From assembly GCA_003118195.1 (NCBI GenBank), contig BEXV01000297.1:33484-62878 (forward strand): 29,395 bases of DNA, given 5' to 3'. Made by a program: the position numbers and the translations under genes. Shown in pieces: positions 1-11,469 of this stretch. Below the pieces are notes generated by a model. It saw nothing but the letters and a program-made list of their open reading frames with translations. It made no database searches and was not told where the DNA came from. This DNA comes from Hemicentrotus pulcherrimus. Its lineage: Eukaryota > Echinodermata > Echinoidea > Camarodonta > Strongylocentrotidae. Each line of letters starts with the position of its first letter. Position 1 is the first letter of the stretch.

Positions 1-12
1 GGGGGGGGGGGG
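1..12. repeat. Poly-G run (G12) at the window start
   Basis: Twelve G residues form the exact left end. This matches the C12 at the right end and the internal C12-13 runs. It is probably a contig boundary caused by a hard-to-sequence homopolymer. Confidence 0.95.
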
Positions 13-1021
13 AATCATAGGAAGACCTAGGATTGGGAGAGAAAAGAGCACCCGTTTAGACAAAGAGAGAGGGGGTGGGCACAGAAATCAATTAAAGTAT
101 ATTGGGGCCTCCAATAAAACAGGGTCGTGTACTTTGGTATTTGGTTTAAACGCCTCTTTTAGGCAAAGAGGTACCTGGGAACGTTAGAGAATTAAGTCAA
201 AGATTGGATAAGATGAAGGGGTAGATATTCTAAAAAAGAAAGTGAGACAGAGGGAGATGTATAGAGGACACGTGAAAATAATACATAACGATACAATTCT
301 TTATTAAACCGTTTAACCATGTCTGTGGTTACTGTGGAGCACCATGTAATACAAAGGGATTTATTTTTAAATACAGAGCTGACATGATAGATTTATACAC
401 ATCTTTTTCATCCACATACAGCTCAGAGATCAAAATAAATCCCCAAATAGTAAAGCATAACAAGACAAACTTGGGATATGAGCGGTCTTACAAATTAGGT
501 CGGACCTTACGTAGCCCCTACTACATTCCATTGCTTTCCAGCTATTCCTCTCCCCTTCCTCTCCCCTTCCTCTTCTAAACTATTCCGCTTATTGTGGACT
601 TCAATCCAATTATAATTTTTTTAAGGTAACAAACTAACATTAAAACAGCTGGACTTGTTATTGATTTTGCTGTTAATACTTATGTTACTGCTTCTGCTTT
701 CCCCTTCCTTTTCTCCCCTCATCTGTCTTGTTTTGTTTTTTCATTCATCATCTCCTTCTTCATCTTCTACTTTTGGCTCATCATGATAATCATTGCTATG
801 ATGTTTTGCTACTTCTCCCTTCCTCTCATCCCATCAATCCACCTCTGATCTTGGAGGAACTCGGAGGCGTTTGTGGTCTATCATTGATGTACCAATTACG
901 GAGTAGGTATCAACTTTTAGTCCAAGTTAGATCCCATGGATTGATACCAATATCGAAAAGATTACCCATCAACTCCCTCCAATGATGCCATGACTGGGGA
1001 CTGGAATTCCTTTACAATATA

Positions 1022-1034
1022 CCCCCCCCCCCCC
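1022..1034. repeat. Poly-C run (C13)
   Basis: Thirteen consecutive C residues in otherwise ordinary AT-rich DNA. Confidence 0.97.
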
Positions 1035-1242
1035 GTATGCAAATCCCTACCAAACTGATATTGGGGGTAGGTATGGGTTAGGGTGGGGTCTCTGACATAG
1101 TTCTGCCCAATCGCAGGGGAGGATTTGGAGCGTAAATCCGGGGAATTTCAGAAAGATTCCAGTGATTTTACCAAAAATGACTCCCTATAGAGTTGAACGA
1201 ATTGTGACAATTCATTGAGATATGAATGTGGTGGGAGTGGGG

Positions 1243-1276
1243 TGCGCGTGTACATGTGTGTGTGTGCATGTGTGTG
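1243..1276. repeat. (TG)n-type microsatellite, interrupted
   Basis: Alternating purine/pyrimidine stretch of GT/TG with CG, AC and CA interruptions. Confidence 0.85.
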
Positions 1277-2362
1277 AGGGAGGGGCGGCAACTTACCACT
1301 TGTTTATTATGATTAAAAGATAAATATTAAAAGACAAAATACAGATAGATAGTGTAGAGGAAGTAAAAAGAAAAATCTTTATTTTCTTAAACGAAAGAAG
1401 AGGATATTTTCCAACTCTCTACAGATATACGACTGTTCCTCTTGCTCTTTTTGTCTGATTTACATAAATCTCATTATCACTGGTATAAGCTTTAATACTT
1501 GTTAAGATTGAGGGGACAGTCATATATTAGTATGGATTAAATCGGTGGGGTAGCGATTCCAAGGAAAGTAAATGCCAAAGAACATCACAGGAATTCCTAA
1601 TCCACGAAGACCCGTATCTCTACATGTCACTTGGAGTAATTGCTTATCGATCAAAATGTGCATAGTTTCACCATGCAACCTAATTCTCAGTAATACATCT
1701 AAGAAGGACATCAGAGGTACAAATAAAAAGGGAGGAGAAGAAAAAAGAGAATGCGCTTGGTTCATTTTATATTATGTCAAGCTGTTCTCTGATCTTTATT
1801 CCAAAGTTTCATTAAATTGAACTTTGAAATCTGACTACATTTTCGTGTGTAGTACAGAATACATTGATAACTGTAATTCACTGATGATCCAGACAGACCA
1901 CAACCACAAAGTAGATATAATATCAAAATTAACACTCAATCTCAATTAATCATTGATAAGTGAAAAAAGGATTATAACACGAAATCAGTTAAAACCATAC
2001 AAACTAAAAGCATTGTTGACCTTAAATGTGCCAAACTTAGAAAATTATAAGTCTAAATGGGACGACAAAATTTGATAATTCTGTTTAAGATCACCATTCA
2101 AATTAAGATATGGACATAAAAATGTATCGATGAAATTGTAATTTGATATTGGGGGACTTGTGATACATTCTAATTAAACGTTGCTCGATCTTTGGCAATG
2201 AACTTGTTATGTTAAAACAAAATATCACCAACTATCATAACACTGTTTGAGGTCAAACAATATCTAAATTTCATTGCATAAAAATGTGCGGACAGATAGG
2301 TTTTATGATCTGCCATCTGGAACATCACAAGCTGATATCTCTCTCGCCATGACACAACATGA

Positions 2363-2610
2363 ATTGTTGAACAATGCGTCTCGGTCCCCTGAACAGGGTC
2401 ACCCATACCCCCATAGGGACCCGAACCAGGACCCCTCCCAAGCAACCCCGAAACCCCGCAAGTACGCCCCCTCTATGACCCCATGGCCTCGATTCTCTGT
2501 TCTCCGCCGCGCCGCGATGGCCCCGCTGGGCTTCAGCAGTAACCCGCCCGCTTTAAACCGACCTTACGTGCCCTGTGAACATCATCGCCGCGCATCCACC
2601 TATTATAAAT
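2363..2610. promoter_or_regulatory. CpG-rich block, candidate regulatory element or cryptic promoter
   Basis: Roughly 2380-2600 is strongly GC- and CpG-rich, with about twenty CpGs and the densest cluster in CCGCCGCGCCGCG, against AT-rich surroundings. Its edge holds a perfect 13-bp palindrome ATTGTTGAACAAT (2363-2375), an inverted pair of SOX-type AACAAT sites, and another palindrome CCCTGAACAGGG (2387-2398). A TATA-like TATAAAT lies at 2604-2610. A 133-codon Pro-rich frame is open on + (2274-2675) but matches nothing I recognise. It could be an enhancer, an alternative promoter or a non-coding exon. Confidence 0.3.
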
Positions 2611-3214
2611 CTCACACACCACAAGAGAGAGATTTAGGAAGCAAAAAAAAAATCATCCTAACTATCAAGATATGAAAGAGGGGGAAAATAGTGGGAAAGA
2701 AAAAAAAAGAAAGAGAAATCTAAAAATATGAACATTTCTGTTGACTGAATTTACTGTCAATGCTTGAAAAATATGAGATAAATTAGAAATGGAGGGATAC
2801 CAGTCTGTTCATTGACTCCGTTCACGTGATCCGTAGGGAGTGTATGTTATGAGTATCGCCTTACATGAGAGACGAGGTTACATTCTTTTTTGCTGTTCTG
2901 TTATGTCAACTTTCTATAAATGTTTGACATAACAGGGGATTTTTTTTTCTACTGTACTCCGCCCCTCTCACTTAATTCTCTCTACAAGAATGTAAGTTTA
3001 TTATCTACCTCCTGTCCCTCCCCCTTTTCTTCCCCTCTCTCTTTTCTCCTCCGACAAATCTCAGTATTTTTCTTGATTTATTTACATGAACAAACCAAAA
3101 CAAAAATAACAAACGGATAAAGTTACAAAAATGTGTCTCCGGGACACAGCTATATTATGTCAAATACAAAATCAAACGTCGTATCGTATATTCAACTATG
3201 CTACATGTTAGTCA

Positions 3215-3226
3215 CCCCCCCCCCCC
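3215..3226. repeat. Poly-C run (C12)
   Basis: Twelve consecutive C residues. Confidence 0.97.
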
Positions 3227-3910
3227 TTCAGTTTCTATATTTTCCCGCAAATACTTTCGACGTGTGATGATTGGTTGATGTATATTTTTGTCTGTCCTAA
3301 CACTGAAAAAGCTAAAAGAATTATAATTGTGGAAGATTGGCAAAGGGAGTGAATACTTTATGTAGTTTGATTTATAAATTCCGTAGATAAATAGAACAGT
3401 AGTCGAACTTTTATAGACTACAGAAACTCAAGGAATGTTTTTTTAATAATTATCTTAACACAATAATTACTCCATGAATCGGAAAAAAAAAGTAGGAGTC
3501 AAAATTCCGGCGAACCAGAATCGTTGCTACATCACAATGAATCAAATTTCGTCATAATCAACGTCATGAAAGATTGCGTTAAATCTGTAAAATGTATTAT
3601 AATGATGATTTTGTTTTAAGATATAGATAATACATGAACAATACATGAGCTGGTTGGGATGTGATGTCAGAGAGAGGGTGAGATGGAGACTGTGGAGTTG
3701 GGTTGAGCAAAAGAAGGGAGAGCAAACGTCAGGCAAGAGCGGAAGATATCAATCTCCCTTCTCTCTCTCTCTTTTCCTCGTTTTCTTTCTCATTCTCATT
3801 CACTCTATCTCTCTGCAAGAGAACCAGGTTACGGGTAGATCATTTCGTTCAAGGGTAGACGGGCGGAGCCAAACTGAAAATGAGAAGGTCTTGCTCTGTA
3901 AGACTATTTG

Positions 3911-3948
3911 CCGAAGGGTGGTGTCTCAGCCGAAGTGTGGTGTCTCAG
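3911..3948. repeat. 19-bp tandem duplication
   Basis: Two adjacent 19-base units starting CCGAAG and ending GTGTCTCAG differ at one position (G versus T). They open a GC-rich block running to about 4137. Confidence 0.9.
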
Positions 3949-4137
3949 CCGGCCCACGTCGCGTGGCCTAGCGATACCCCCCACCACACCTGGCCTTCAC
4001 CACAAGGGTTCGGCGCCCCAGTTGTAACGTGATCTATGGCAAGACGTTGTACTTGAACAAGAACCATGTTATAACACAGGATGTGCCTAAGGGCTGGCCT
4101 GAGGGCGGGCCGGCTAGCTGAATGCCATGACATGGCC
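3949..4137. other. GC-rich block with short hairpins, unidentified
   Basis: This segment is GC-rich relative to its flanks. It contains CCACG-TCG-CGTGG near its left edge and GCCAT-GAC-ATGGC at its right edge (4125-4137). It might be an old non-autonomous element or a regulatory island. No terminal repeats or coding frame could be established. Confidence 0.3.
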
Positions 4138-4638
4138 TACTGGGACTTGGACTATAGTTCCAGAAGAAAGAGCGAGTGACGAAAATTTAGAAAGAGAGAT
4201 AGAGAAAATGGAGAGAGGGCAAACAAAAAGAAATCATGAATGTGGACAATTATGAAAGAAAGAGATTGATAGGGAGAGCCAGAGAGAGCATGAAACATAA
4301 CGAGGGGCATTGAGAAGAGAAAGGAACAGAAGAAAAAAAGTGAAGAGGAGGTAAATTAGAAAAAACAGTATTATTTGCTAATTAGTATTGAATGATTTGT
4401 ATTGGCGTCAAGCGCATGGGGATCGCCTCTAAACACAAACTAGAGTTGAAGCAGTAGTCTGCTCGGAGGAAAGGAATTTTCAAAAATAATATGTAGAAAT
4501 ATTTGTTACGGTTTCGCTCATGACCCGATTTATTTATATCATACACTCATCTGCTTTTACTTCGGTTATATTATTATTATCAATTTTTATATTTTCACGT
4601 TATTATACAGAAAGTAGCTTAAAGTTAAATGAATATCC

Positions 4639-4709
4639 ACGAGCCCTTGCAGTATTTTTTTAAAAACTAATTTTAAATATTTCAGCGACCCTTAAGTGCT
4701 ACAAATAAC
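4639..4709. repeat. Diverged direct repeat, copy 1
   Basis: Aligns with 4899-4969 at a constant offset of 260 bases. Shared anchors are CGAGCC, CTAATTT and GCGACCCTT, with about 80% identity over the best 43 bases. Confidence 0.6.
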
Positions 4710-4898
4710 ACGACAAGATCTAAAAACATCAACATTTTAGTGTACAATTCATACACTTTCAACAATCAAGAAAAACATAATCTTATTCAAATTACTGTTT
4801 TCTAATCATTTCAATGAAATTTGTCTTCGTTCTCAGTTACCCTCTCTCCACTACTCAGGGTAAAAGTTGCAAGACTGTGGTCACATCCTACAAAATAT

Positions 4899-4969
4899 CG
4901 AGCCAGAGTTACAGCGGTGCTTGTTGCTAATTTGTCATAATTCTGCGACCCTTGGGTCCCACAAATCAC
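4899..4969. repeat. Diverged direct repeat, copy 2
   Basis: Second copy of the 260-bp-spaced repeat. Here the core is a perfect palindrome GACCCTTGGGTC (4947-4958), which has decayed in copy 1. A third copy was not seen at plus or minus 260. Confidence 0.6.
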
Positions 4970-7035
4970 CTCCATAAATACCACCAAAATCGACCCAATT
5001 CAAAATCGGTAGCACAACAAAATCATTTCACATCCTTCAGCACAGAATAACTCTTGACTCCGATACTTCTGTTTCTCATATCAACAACAAAGACACCGAC
5101 GCTATCAATAGCGCTCTCTCCCTTAAAAGATTCCAAAACTTGTTTTCATCTCTTTTTCTCCAAATAAAAACCCGAGAGGAAGGTCTGATATTCGGCAGTA
5201 AACGGCAGACGAGCTCTTTTGTAAGATGCCGGTATATAAAAAAAAATAAAAAGCGACGAAGTTTTAGATGAATAGATGAAGAACTTCCAACTCTCACTCT
5301 CCTGGGGACGGGAGACCACTGTCCTAAACAGACCAACAAAAACTTGTTTTTATCCAGCCGCACATCAGCAAAAAACGTCGTGATAATTCCGTGTGATACT
5401 AACAAAAAAACTGTTAGGGCGGAGAATAACAACACTATCTTTTTTCTACAGGTATTCGAATAGGGACGACTCAGTAGTAATTAGGATGAAAACATTTGCT
5501 TTGAATTCATGGTGCAAACTAGTTTTCCTTTCTTTCCCTCGTGGGACCAGAAGATTTGTGCAACCGTAAATACATTCTTTTCAATCTGAAGGACTAGTGA
5601 GAACAAAAATAACACCGTAAATAGAAGCAAAACGTCTGACCTCTTACTTTTACTTAATTGGGATACAGGCTGGAAGGTGTAACGTCCTGCATAAAATGAT
5701 CAGCGTAATGGGTCAAATAAAAGATCGTAAGATATCAAGACCAATAACTTCTTGGGTTTGCATGATTACGCATGTTATACAAATGCCATTCAACTCTTGT
5801 ACTTTCTAAAGATACAAGACAACGATAATACCTCGAAAACAACGGGAGATGGGAAAATTCAAAAGTAAAAAAGAAAGAGAGTGAAAGCGGTAACATTGTA
5901 TAATCTCAAATGTAGGTTGGATAAGCACTTTGTCCTATTTTAGCGTGAGAAAACAAATGTATTCCGTTTAGAGAAGGGGGTTGACGAAATACGTTTACGA
6001 GGCATGACACAGATTTTCCCTGCATTTCTTCACAAAATTGAACACAATCAAGGCAGTGATTAAGGGAGGTAGCAAATCACCTGAAAGAGAGAACGAGGAA
6101 GCTATCTGAGATGAGATAAAAAGTTAGAAATAAAACAGTGGTGGAAATCAGGGCAGGAAAGTGGCAAGAGGCCGACACATCGGTGTAAGGCAATATGTGT
6201 AGGCTGTATACCGTTACACGCTGGGTGAGATTGTTTTGGCTTGTCGTACCCATGATACTTGGTTGACATGCAAATGGGGGTGTAACGCGGCCCGCTGGAG
6301 GGGCCATGAAGCGATATCTAGATACCCCTTCGAGGGCAGACCAATCTGTCGCAGACAAATGCGTCCGCATTTTGATGGAAAAGTCCGGGAGTTCCTGATA
6401 AATTGAAGAGCCTGTTTGAATTCGGCAATAATGTAAAATCTGTATTTTTTATAAGAGGTCAATATGATATAAAAACGCCCTAAGTTAGAGTCTTCATGTT
6501 TGGAGGGAAAGAAGATAGTAAGAAGAGTATAAAGCCGATTTTCATCACTATCATATCCCTATCATCATCCTAAACACCTACTTGCCAATCGTCAATTTAC
6601 CTCCTAATTTCACTTTACTAATTTTATCCTAATTTAACATCCTTCTTTTTGAAGTTAACTCATTCATCTATAGTTTCCATGAAATAAATACATTTGTATA
6701 CAATGGAAACTAGAGAGAAAGGCAACAGTGGAATCAATATGTTCAAATATTTGCATTTTCTTTGATTTTGTCGGAGAATGTCATGGTAGATTGATTCTAT
6801 AGCCTTAGTTATGAAGTCAGATAAAAAAAGGAAAACCTTTCAAACATAATGATGGCTATTTGGTTTAAGGGAGAGAGAGAAGAAAAAACAAAGAGATAAT
6901 ATATACAGATATGAAGGTAATGAGAGAAAGAGAGAGATGGTGGGGGATCGAGAGGGAAACTTATTGAGACAAGATAGAGTGAATAGGCGAGTGTAGAAGA
7001 TTACAGAAGCGGGAGAAGCTGAATGAGCTCAAGGA

Positions 7036-7084
7036 GAAGAAGAAGAAGAAGAAGAAGAAGAAGAAGAAGAAGAAGAAGAAGAAG
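7036..7084. repeat. (GAA)16 microsatellite
   Basis: About sixteen uninterrupted GAA units inside a longer purine-rich tract. In translation it produces artefactual poly-Phe, poly-Leu and poly-Ser frames on the minus strand. Confidence 0.97.
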
Positions 7085-8678
7085 GAAAAAGACGAAGAGA
7101 AGAGAGAAAAAAGCAAGTTCCAAAGCAAAGAGGTAAAAATAGGCACATCCCCCGAAATCAGGAGAAACAGTAATATAGATCGGGTGGACTTGAGACACTC
7201 CGAAGGGCACAATAACTCAATCCAACAAGAGGAAGAAGACGAGAATGAGGCAAGAATATCGGATGCAAAGTAAGAGAAGAAAAAAAAAGAAAGAAAGAAG
7301 TCGAGAACAATAATGAGAGGCATTTTCCTCAAGGTGTCACTGCACTTGTGATGAAATTGAGAAGGGCTTTGGGGAGGGAACACGTTTGCGACACAAATTG
7401 GAAACGGAAAAGAGAGAACAGAAGAAGATGACAAGATTCCAACAAATGACAGAGAAATGAAAGAAACAGAGACATACATTAGAAGGCCGGAGCGATTTGA
7501 TTTACAGGACAAAAGCTAGAGGACAGAGATGGGGAAGCACAAACTTGTAGAATATAGATAAAAACAAGGAGACAAGGTTTGGCGTACAGGGAACTCAAAA
7601 ACCAAGTCATGGAAGTGTTATAGGTAAAAGTTGGTCAATAAGTACCTATACATAATGTATGCAGATTAAAACAAATTTAGCTTACTTTCAATCAACAATG
7701 ATACATCAAATCAGTTTGACATCTTTCATAACTTATTATTTTTGTTTTACTTCATGCCCCGTGTTTGTTACAGAACTCAGAGGTATGATTTCCGACATGA
7801 CAATTTCCATTTATCACAAGTGCCTGAAATTACTTTTTAAAGGGTGGATCCATTACTTGTATTGACTGTAGTACTTTGGATGAGGACTGACAGACAAGCC
7901 AGAGTCATGTATAATGTTAAACAGAGAGGAGGTGGAATGAGTGGTCCGTAAGTGAAAGATAAACATTTACACCTTAAACGAATGGGCAAGTCAAGTGGTG
8001 GTGGTGAGAATTTTGGCAATTGATTTGGTTTTTATCTACCTCAGGGGCGCGCGGGAGAAGACGCAGTATCTTTGCCGCCACTTGCAGTTTTTCTTCGCGT
8101 TTTTCAAAGATTGGAAGACGGAAATAGGCAGTGAGAAAGGTCTATATACTGACATCTTTAACCTAGGTCGCTTCCGGGATAGATGAAAGAGATGAGGGGT
8201 CTTGAAATATTGATGGAGAATGGCGAATCTGATGTGGGACGCATTCGGCGGTGAATGTCTATGAGCCGACACGCATGAACGGTATGGTAGCCATTTAAAT
8301 TTTTGCAGTGTTTTTACTGCTCAATTATGGCCTTTTTCATATGCGTCTAAATTAATTTCGATATTTCAATTTCTATTCACTGTCAGTGTTTCTGCATTAT
8401 GCAATTTTACAAACAAAATACTTTAGTACAATTTCAGTGCCTAACGTTTCTGTTGACAAATCTTGAAATTATATATGTTTTAATAAAACAGAAGCACCTT
8501 AGATGAATGTAAAAGTAACCCCTTTTTAATAGTATTGATAAAAAGGATTAGGCTGGATGGGAGACTAGTAGTGGCGCCTTTTTACCAGGTACTCATTGGG
8601 GTCTATGTAGAGGTGTGAATAAGACGCGTCATTACAGCGTCATGGTACATTAGGCTGACTTACTCCCATATCACTCGA

Positions 8679-8765
8679 CCCTTTCTCTCTCTCTCTCTCT
8701 CTCTCCCTCTCTCTCTCTCTTTCTTTCCCTCTCTCCCCTCGCCCTCTTTCTCTCATTCTTTCTCT
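8679..8765. repeat. (CT)n-rich polypyrimidine tract
   Basis: CT dinucleotide runs interrupted by CCC and TTT. The purine strand translates to an artefactual Arg/Glu-rich frame. Confidence 0.95.
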
Positions 8766-9039
8766 ACATCCTAGAATTCTTATTCTCCCCGAATTCGACT
8801 TTTCAAACTTACAATTTTGTTGCATTATTTTCATGTAATCTTGTTATTAACGTATATTAATGTGTTATTTGCTTATTTCAACTATATGCTATCTTCTATT
8901 CAAAGTTTACTTTACTCGGTACATTATCTTCTCTGTCTGTCTGTCTCTCTCCCTCTTCATCTCTCTTTCTGTTACTGTACATCCCTCTCCCACTCCCCGT
9001 CTTCCCTCACTCGTCCACCTCCAGCGCGGTCATCCTCAT

Positions 9040-9260
9040 CATGAACACGATGATTCAGCGCCTAATGAGTTCGCTCTTTGTCTCATCTCACTCTTACTTC
9101 CAAGCAGTTGATCGTACTTTCTACGCAAGGTGTCAAACCGATAAGGATATTCAGCGTTACGTCATCATCGTCTGCTTCGCTAAAATAAAAGGCGCCAAAC
9201 AGCTTTTTGGCGGGTGCATGGTGGCTGGCCTTGCCCACTGGAAATTACATCCCTTATTAT
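9040..9260. promoter_or_regulatory. Motif-dense intronic block, candidate cis-regulatory element
   Basis: A complex-sequence island between two CT microsatellites. It contains GGCGCCAAA (9191-9199) and TTTGGCGGG (9206-9214), facing E2F-type sites that form a CGCCAAA...TTTGGCG hairpin. Also present are an ATF/CREB-type TTACGTCATC near 9160, a GATA-type GATAAGG near 9141 and a T-box-type AGGTGTCA near 9129. Known motifs are used by consensus only, and their function here is inference. Confidence 0.3.
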
Positions 9261-9420
9261 GCACAGTGTGTATCTCCGGTATATTTAAAATTTTGAATTT
9301 GAATTACTTCCATTTCTGCATAAAATTGTTCTTCTTTCTCTTGCAAAATATCTTTATCGTCCACTTGTTTCTCCATCTCCCACTTTCCATCTATTACTCT
9401 AGCACTTTCCTCTGTATAGC

Positions 9421-9475
9421 TCTCGCTCTCTCTCTCTTTCTCTCTCTTTCTCTCTCTATCTCTCTCCATTTGTAT

Positions 9476-9512
<37 letters not shown>
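9421..9512. repeat. (CT)n microsatellite with uninterrupted (CT)15 at its 3' end
   Basis: Interrupted CT/TTTC repeat followed by an unbroken CT run from about 9482 to 9512. Confidence 0.96.
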
Positions 9513-9515
<3 letters not shown>

Positions 9516-10079
9516 ATATACGTCTATTAAATTTTCAGAGTTAAAATATTCATTAGACCATTATTTACCCCTTTTCAAATAAATTAACGTATGTACAATT
9601 AACATTTTACTAACGTGGGAGCGGGTTGGGTCGTCAACATATCATACGAAATATGAAACAAAGACCCCATCATTCAAACATGCGCAATTCATGCCAGTAA
9701 ATTCTCTGCTGATATTCGCATACTTATGTAAGAGATGTTTGACTGTAATTCACATTCGAAAACAAGCATTCGATTTAAAGACAATTTAGAATAAAATGCC
9801 TTAATGTTCAAATGGCTACAAAAGTATCGCATTCTACCTGTATATTTTTTCTCGTACATGCATGTATCATTCTTATAATGAAAGGACATTGAAATGCAGA
9901 GATCAAAATTGCATATTATATGTAGACAAAAAACACATCTACCACCCATTTTGTCTACCCATGATGCCTCAAATCGTTCGGGAAGAATTGGCGCGGTCGT
10001 CTCTTGTTTCTCCGTCCGACCGTACTCTCCCCAGCTCACAGCCGTACATGATACAAGGGGGTTTTGACAGATAGCTAGC

Positions 10080-10300
10080 GATCTGGTGTCATTGAAACGG
10101 GAGACGAGGGTTTTTACCATAAGAGCGCGCAGGCTTGCCTTAGACCAATTGTTTTCATTTCACCTTAGCAAAATGGCGTCGATAAATCTTCCAACCTGTC
10201 GAGTGGAATTGCGTTACAAGACGAGCGCGATACACGACTAATTGTTTACGCGCCAAATTCGTCCACCGCTTAAAAACTGGGTAATGTCCACCCGTGCTAT
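10080..10300. promoter_or_regulatory. Motif-dense intronic block, candidate cis-regulatory element
   Basis: Complex, CpG-containing sequence with ACTAATTGTTTACGCGCC near 10236-10253. This joins a homeodomain core (TAATTG), a Forkhead site (TGTTTAC) and an E2F-like core (ACGCGCCAAA) within about 20 bases. No coding frame. Function is inferred from motifs only. Confidence 0.25.
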
Positions 10301-11325
10301 ACCGATTCGTTATCTTTCATGACAATGCTCTCACACGCTCTGACAAGCGGTAAACGTAAATTAAACTTGCATTCCGCTCTTTCAAGGGATTTTCCTATCT
10401 GTGTTATTATCCTTAAAAATGTAATTTCGTTGATGACAAATTGCCGGACACTTAAGATGATTTCAAGTGGTTTTGAGGTCATTTGGTCTCATTGGTATAA
10501 ATTGGTTTTGGTCAAACATTAACGGGTTTTGAGGTCCAGTTTCCATTTCCCTTTTTTTCGACGGAAAAAAACAACCAGTGACCGATTCTTGACCGCATTC
10601 ATCCTTCACGGTTTGGTTCGAGGAAAGAAAATAGAACAGAAAACCTGGTTCAATCATGAGATATATCGATTAATATAAATGCTAATATTCTACAGTAGGA
10701 GGAGAATTTTGATTAAAATATCGATGCTTTACTCACACCCGTATCTTCCGCTTCTTCCTATTTCATCTATTCCTCTTCCGGGCCTCCCCCGATCTTTCTA
10801 TTACTCACTGCATAATATATCTCATATACGACTTTTAATGACTGAATGGATAGGAAGGTGTAGGAATCATGCAACAATTCTAAAGTAGGCTACGGATACC
10901 CAGTTAATATTTCTCTACACATGATAATGTTGTTTTAATCTTATTAAAAATATATCCTCTCGGTTATTGACCTACAGATGGAAATACACATCGTCATGAG
11001 AGGTGGTATTCGACCTGGTAGGTAATAGCTATATACAATGTACCCTGGTAATATTTGATTCGACAAGCTTTCAATCTCGACAATCTTTGTCAGGCGTCAT
11101 TCTAGCCCATGCCTCTATGCTGATGATGGTGACGGGTTTTTAGGTGCTTCCCGCACAAGACTTCTTCAACATCTACCCCAGATGTAAAGTTCTTATAACA
11201 AGGATTTAACTATACTGTGACTTACTGTCCAAAATACTTTTTTCGACAAGTATTTTCAAAAGTATTTGAGGAAATGAGTAAAGAGGAGAAGGAAAAGTAG
11301 AAGGTGGATGAAATGATAGTATTAA

Positions 11326-11331
11326 TCTTAC
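11326..11331 (-). other. Splice donor (GTAAGA) splitting the homeodomain between residues 46 and 47
   Basis: On the minus strand the sequence reads ATACAG|GTAAGATTAAT, a near-consensus donor directly after the Q46 codon. A break at 46/47 is a recurrent intron site in homeobox genes. The frame stays open past the donor for about 42 codons to 11206, but those residues no longer match a homeodomain, which supports splicing here. Confidence 0.93.
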
Positions 11332-11469
11332 CTGTATAACTCTCATGTTCAGTCCTGTCTCCTGGGCGAGTTGTTCTCTGATATGACGTGTTGGTTTGGG
11401 CGTGGCTGCGAATGCTGCCTTGAGGGTTTCTAACTGCTTTGCCTTGATGGTAGTCCTAGGTCCTCTTCT
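11332..11469 (-). other. lim1: Homeobox, 5' part (homeodomain residues 1-46, helices 1 and 2 and the start of helix 3)
   Basis: Counting back from the Q46 codon at the donor site gives an N-terminal arm RRGPRTT, helix 1 around [12 protein letters not shown], the loop TPKPTRH and helix 2 around [10 protein letters not shown]. The turn LNMR leads into helix 3 (VIQ). The [16 protein letters not shown] segment is characteristic of the Lhx1/5 class rather than the Islet, Apterous or Lhx3/4 classes. The DNA-contact residues I/V47, Q50, N51 and R53 are missing because they are encoded by the next exon. Confidence 0.95.

Larger units (their letters stand above)
1..11331. other. Non-coding DNA downstream of the lim1 exon, probably intron
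   Basis: I looked on the minus strand for the following exon, which should begin V-W-F-Q-N-R-R-S-K-E-R-R, and found no match to its reverse complement in any frame. Open frames here are below about 185 codons. The longest (6961-7512, minus) is inflated by a (GAA)n tract read as poly-Phe and poly-Ser. No reverse-transcriptase, transposase or other domain is recognisable. Nothing beyond the repeats and candidate regulatory blocks listed separately could be supported. Confidence 0.7.

Noticed and set aside
6961..7512. 183-codon minus-strand frame with poly-Phe and Ser-rich segments
   Set aside because: It is generated by the (GAA)n tract and flanking purine-rich DNA. There is no domain and no conserved composition.
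11206..11331. Open frame continuing 42 codons past the homeobox donor site, which could give a truncated homeodomain by intron retention
   Set aside because: The residues after Q46 do not resemble any homeodomain, the donor is near consensus, and nothing in the sequence supports a retained-intron product.
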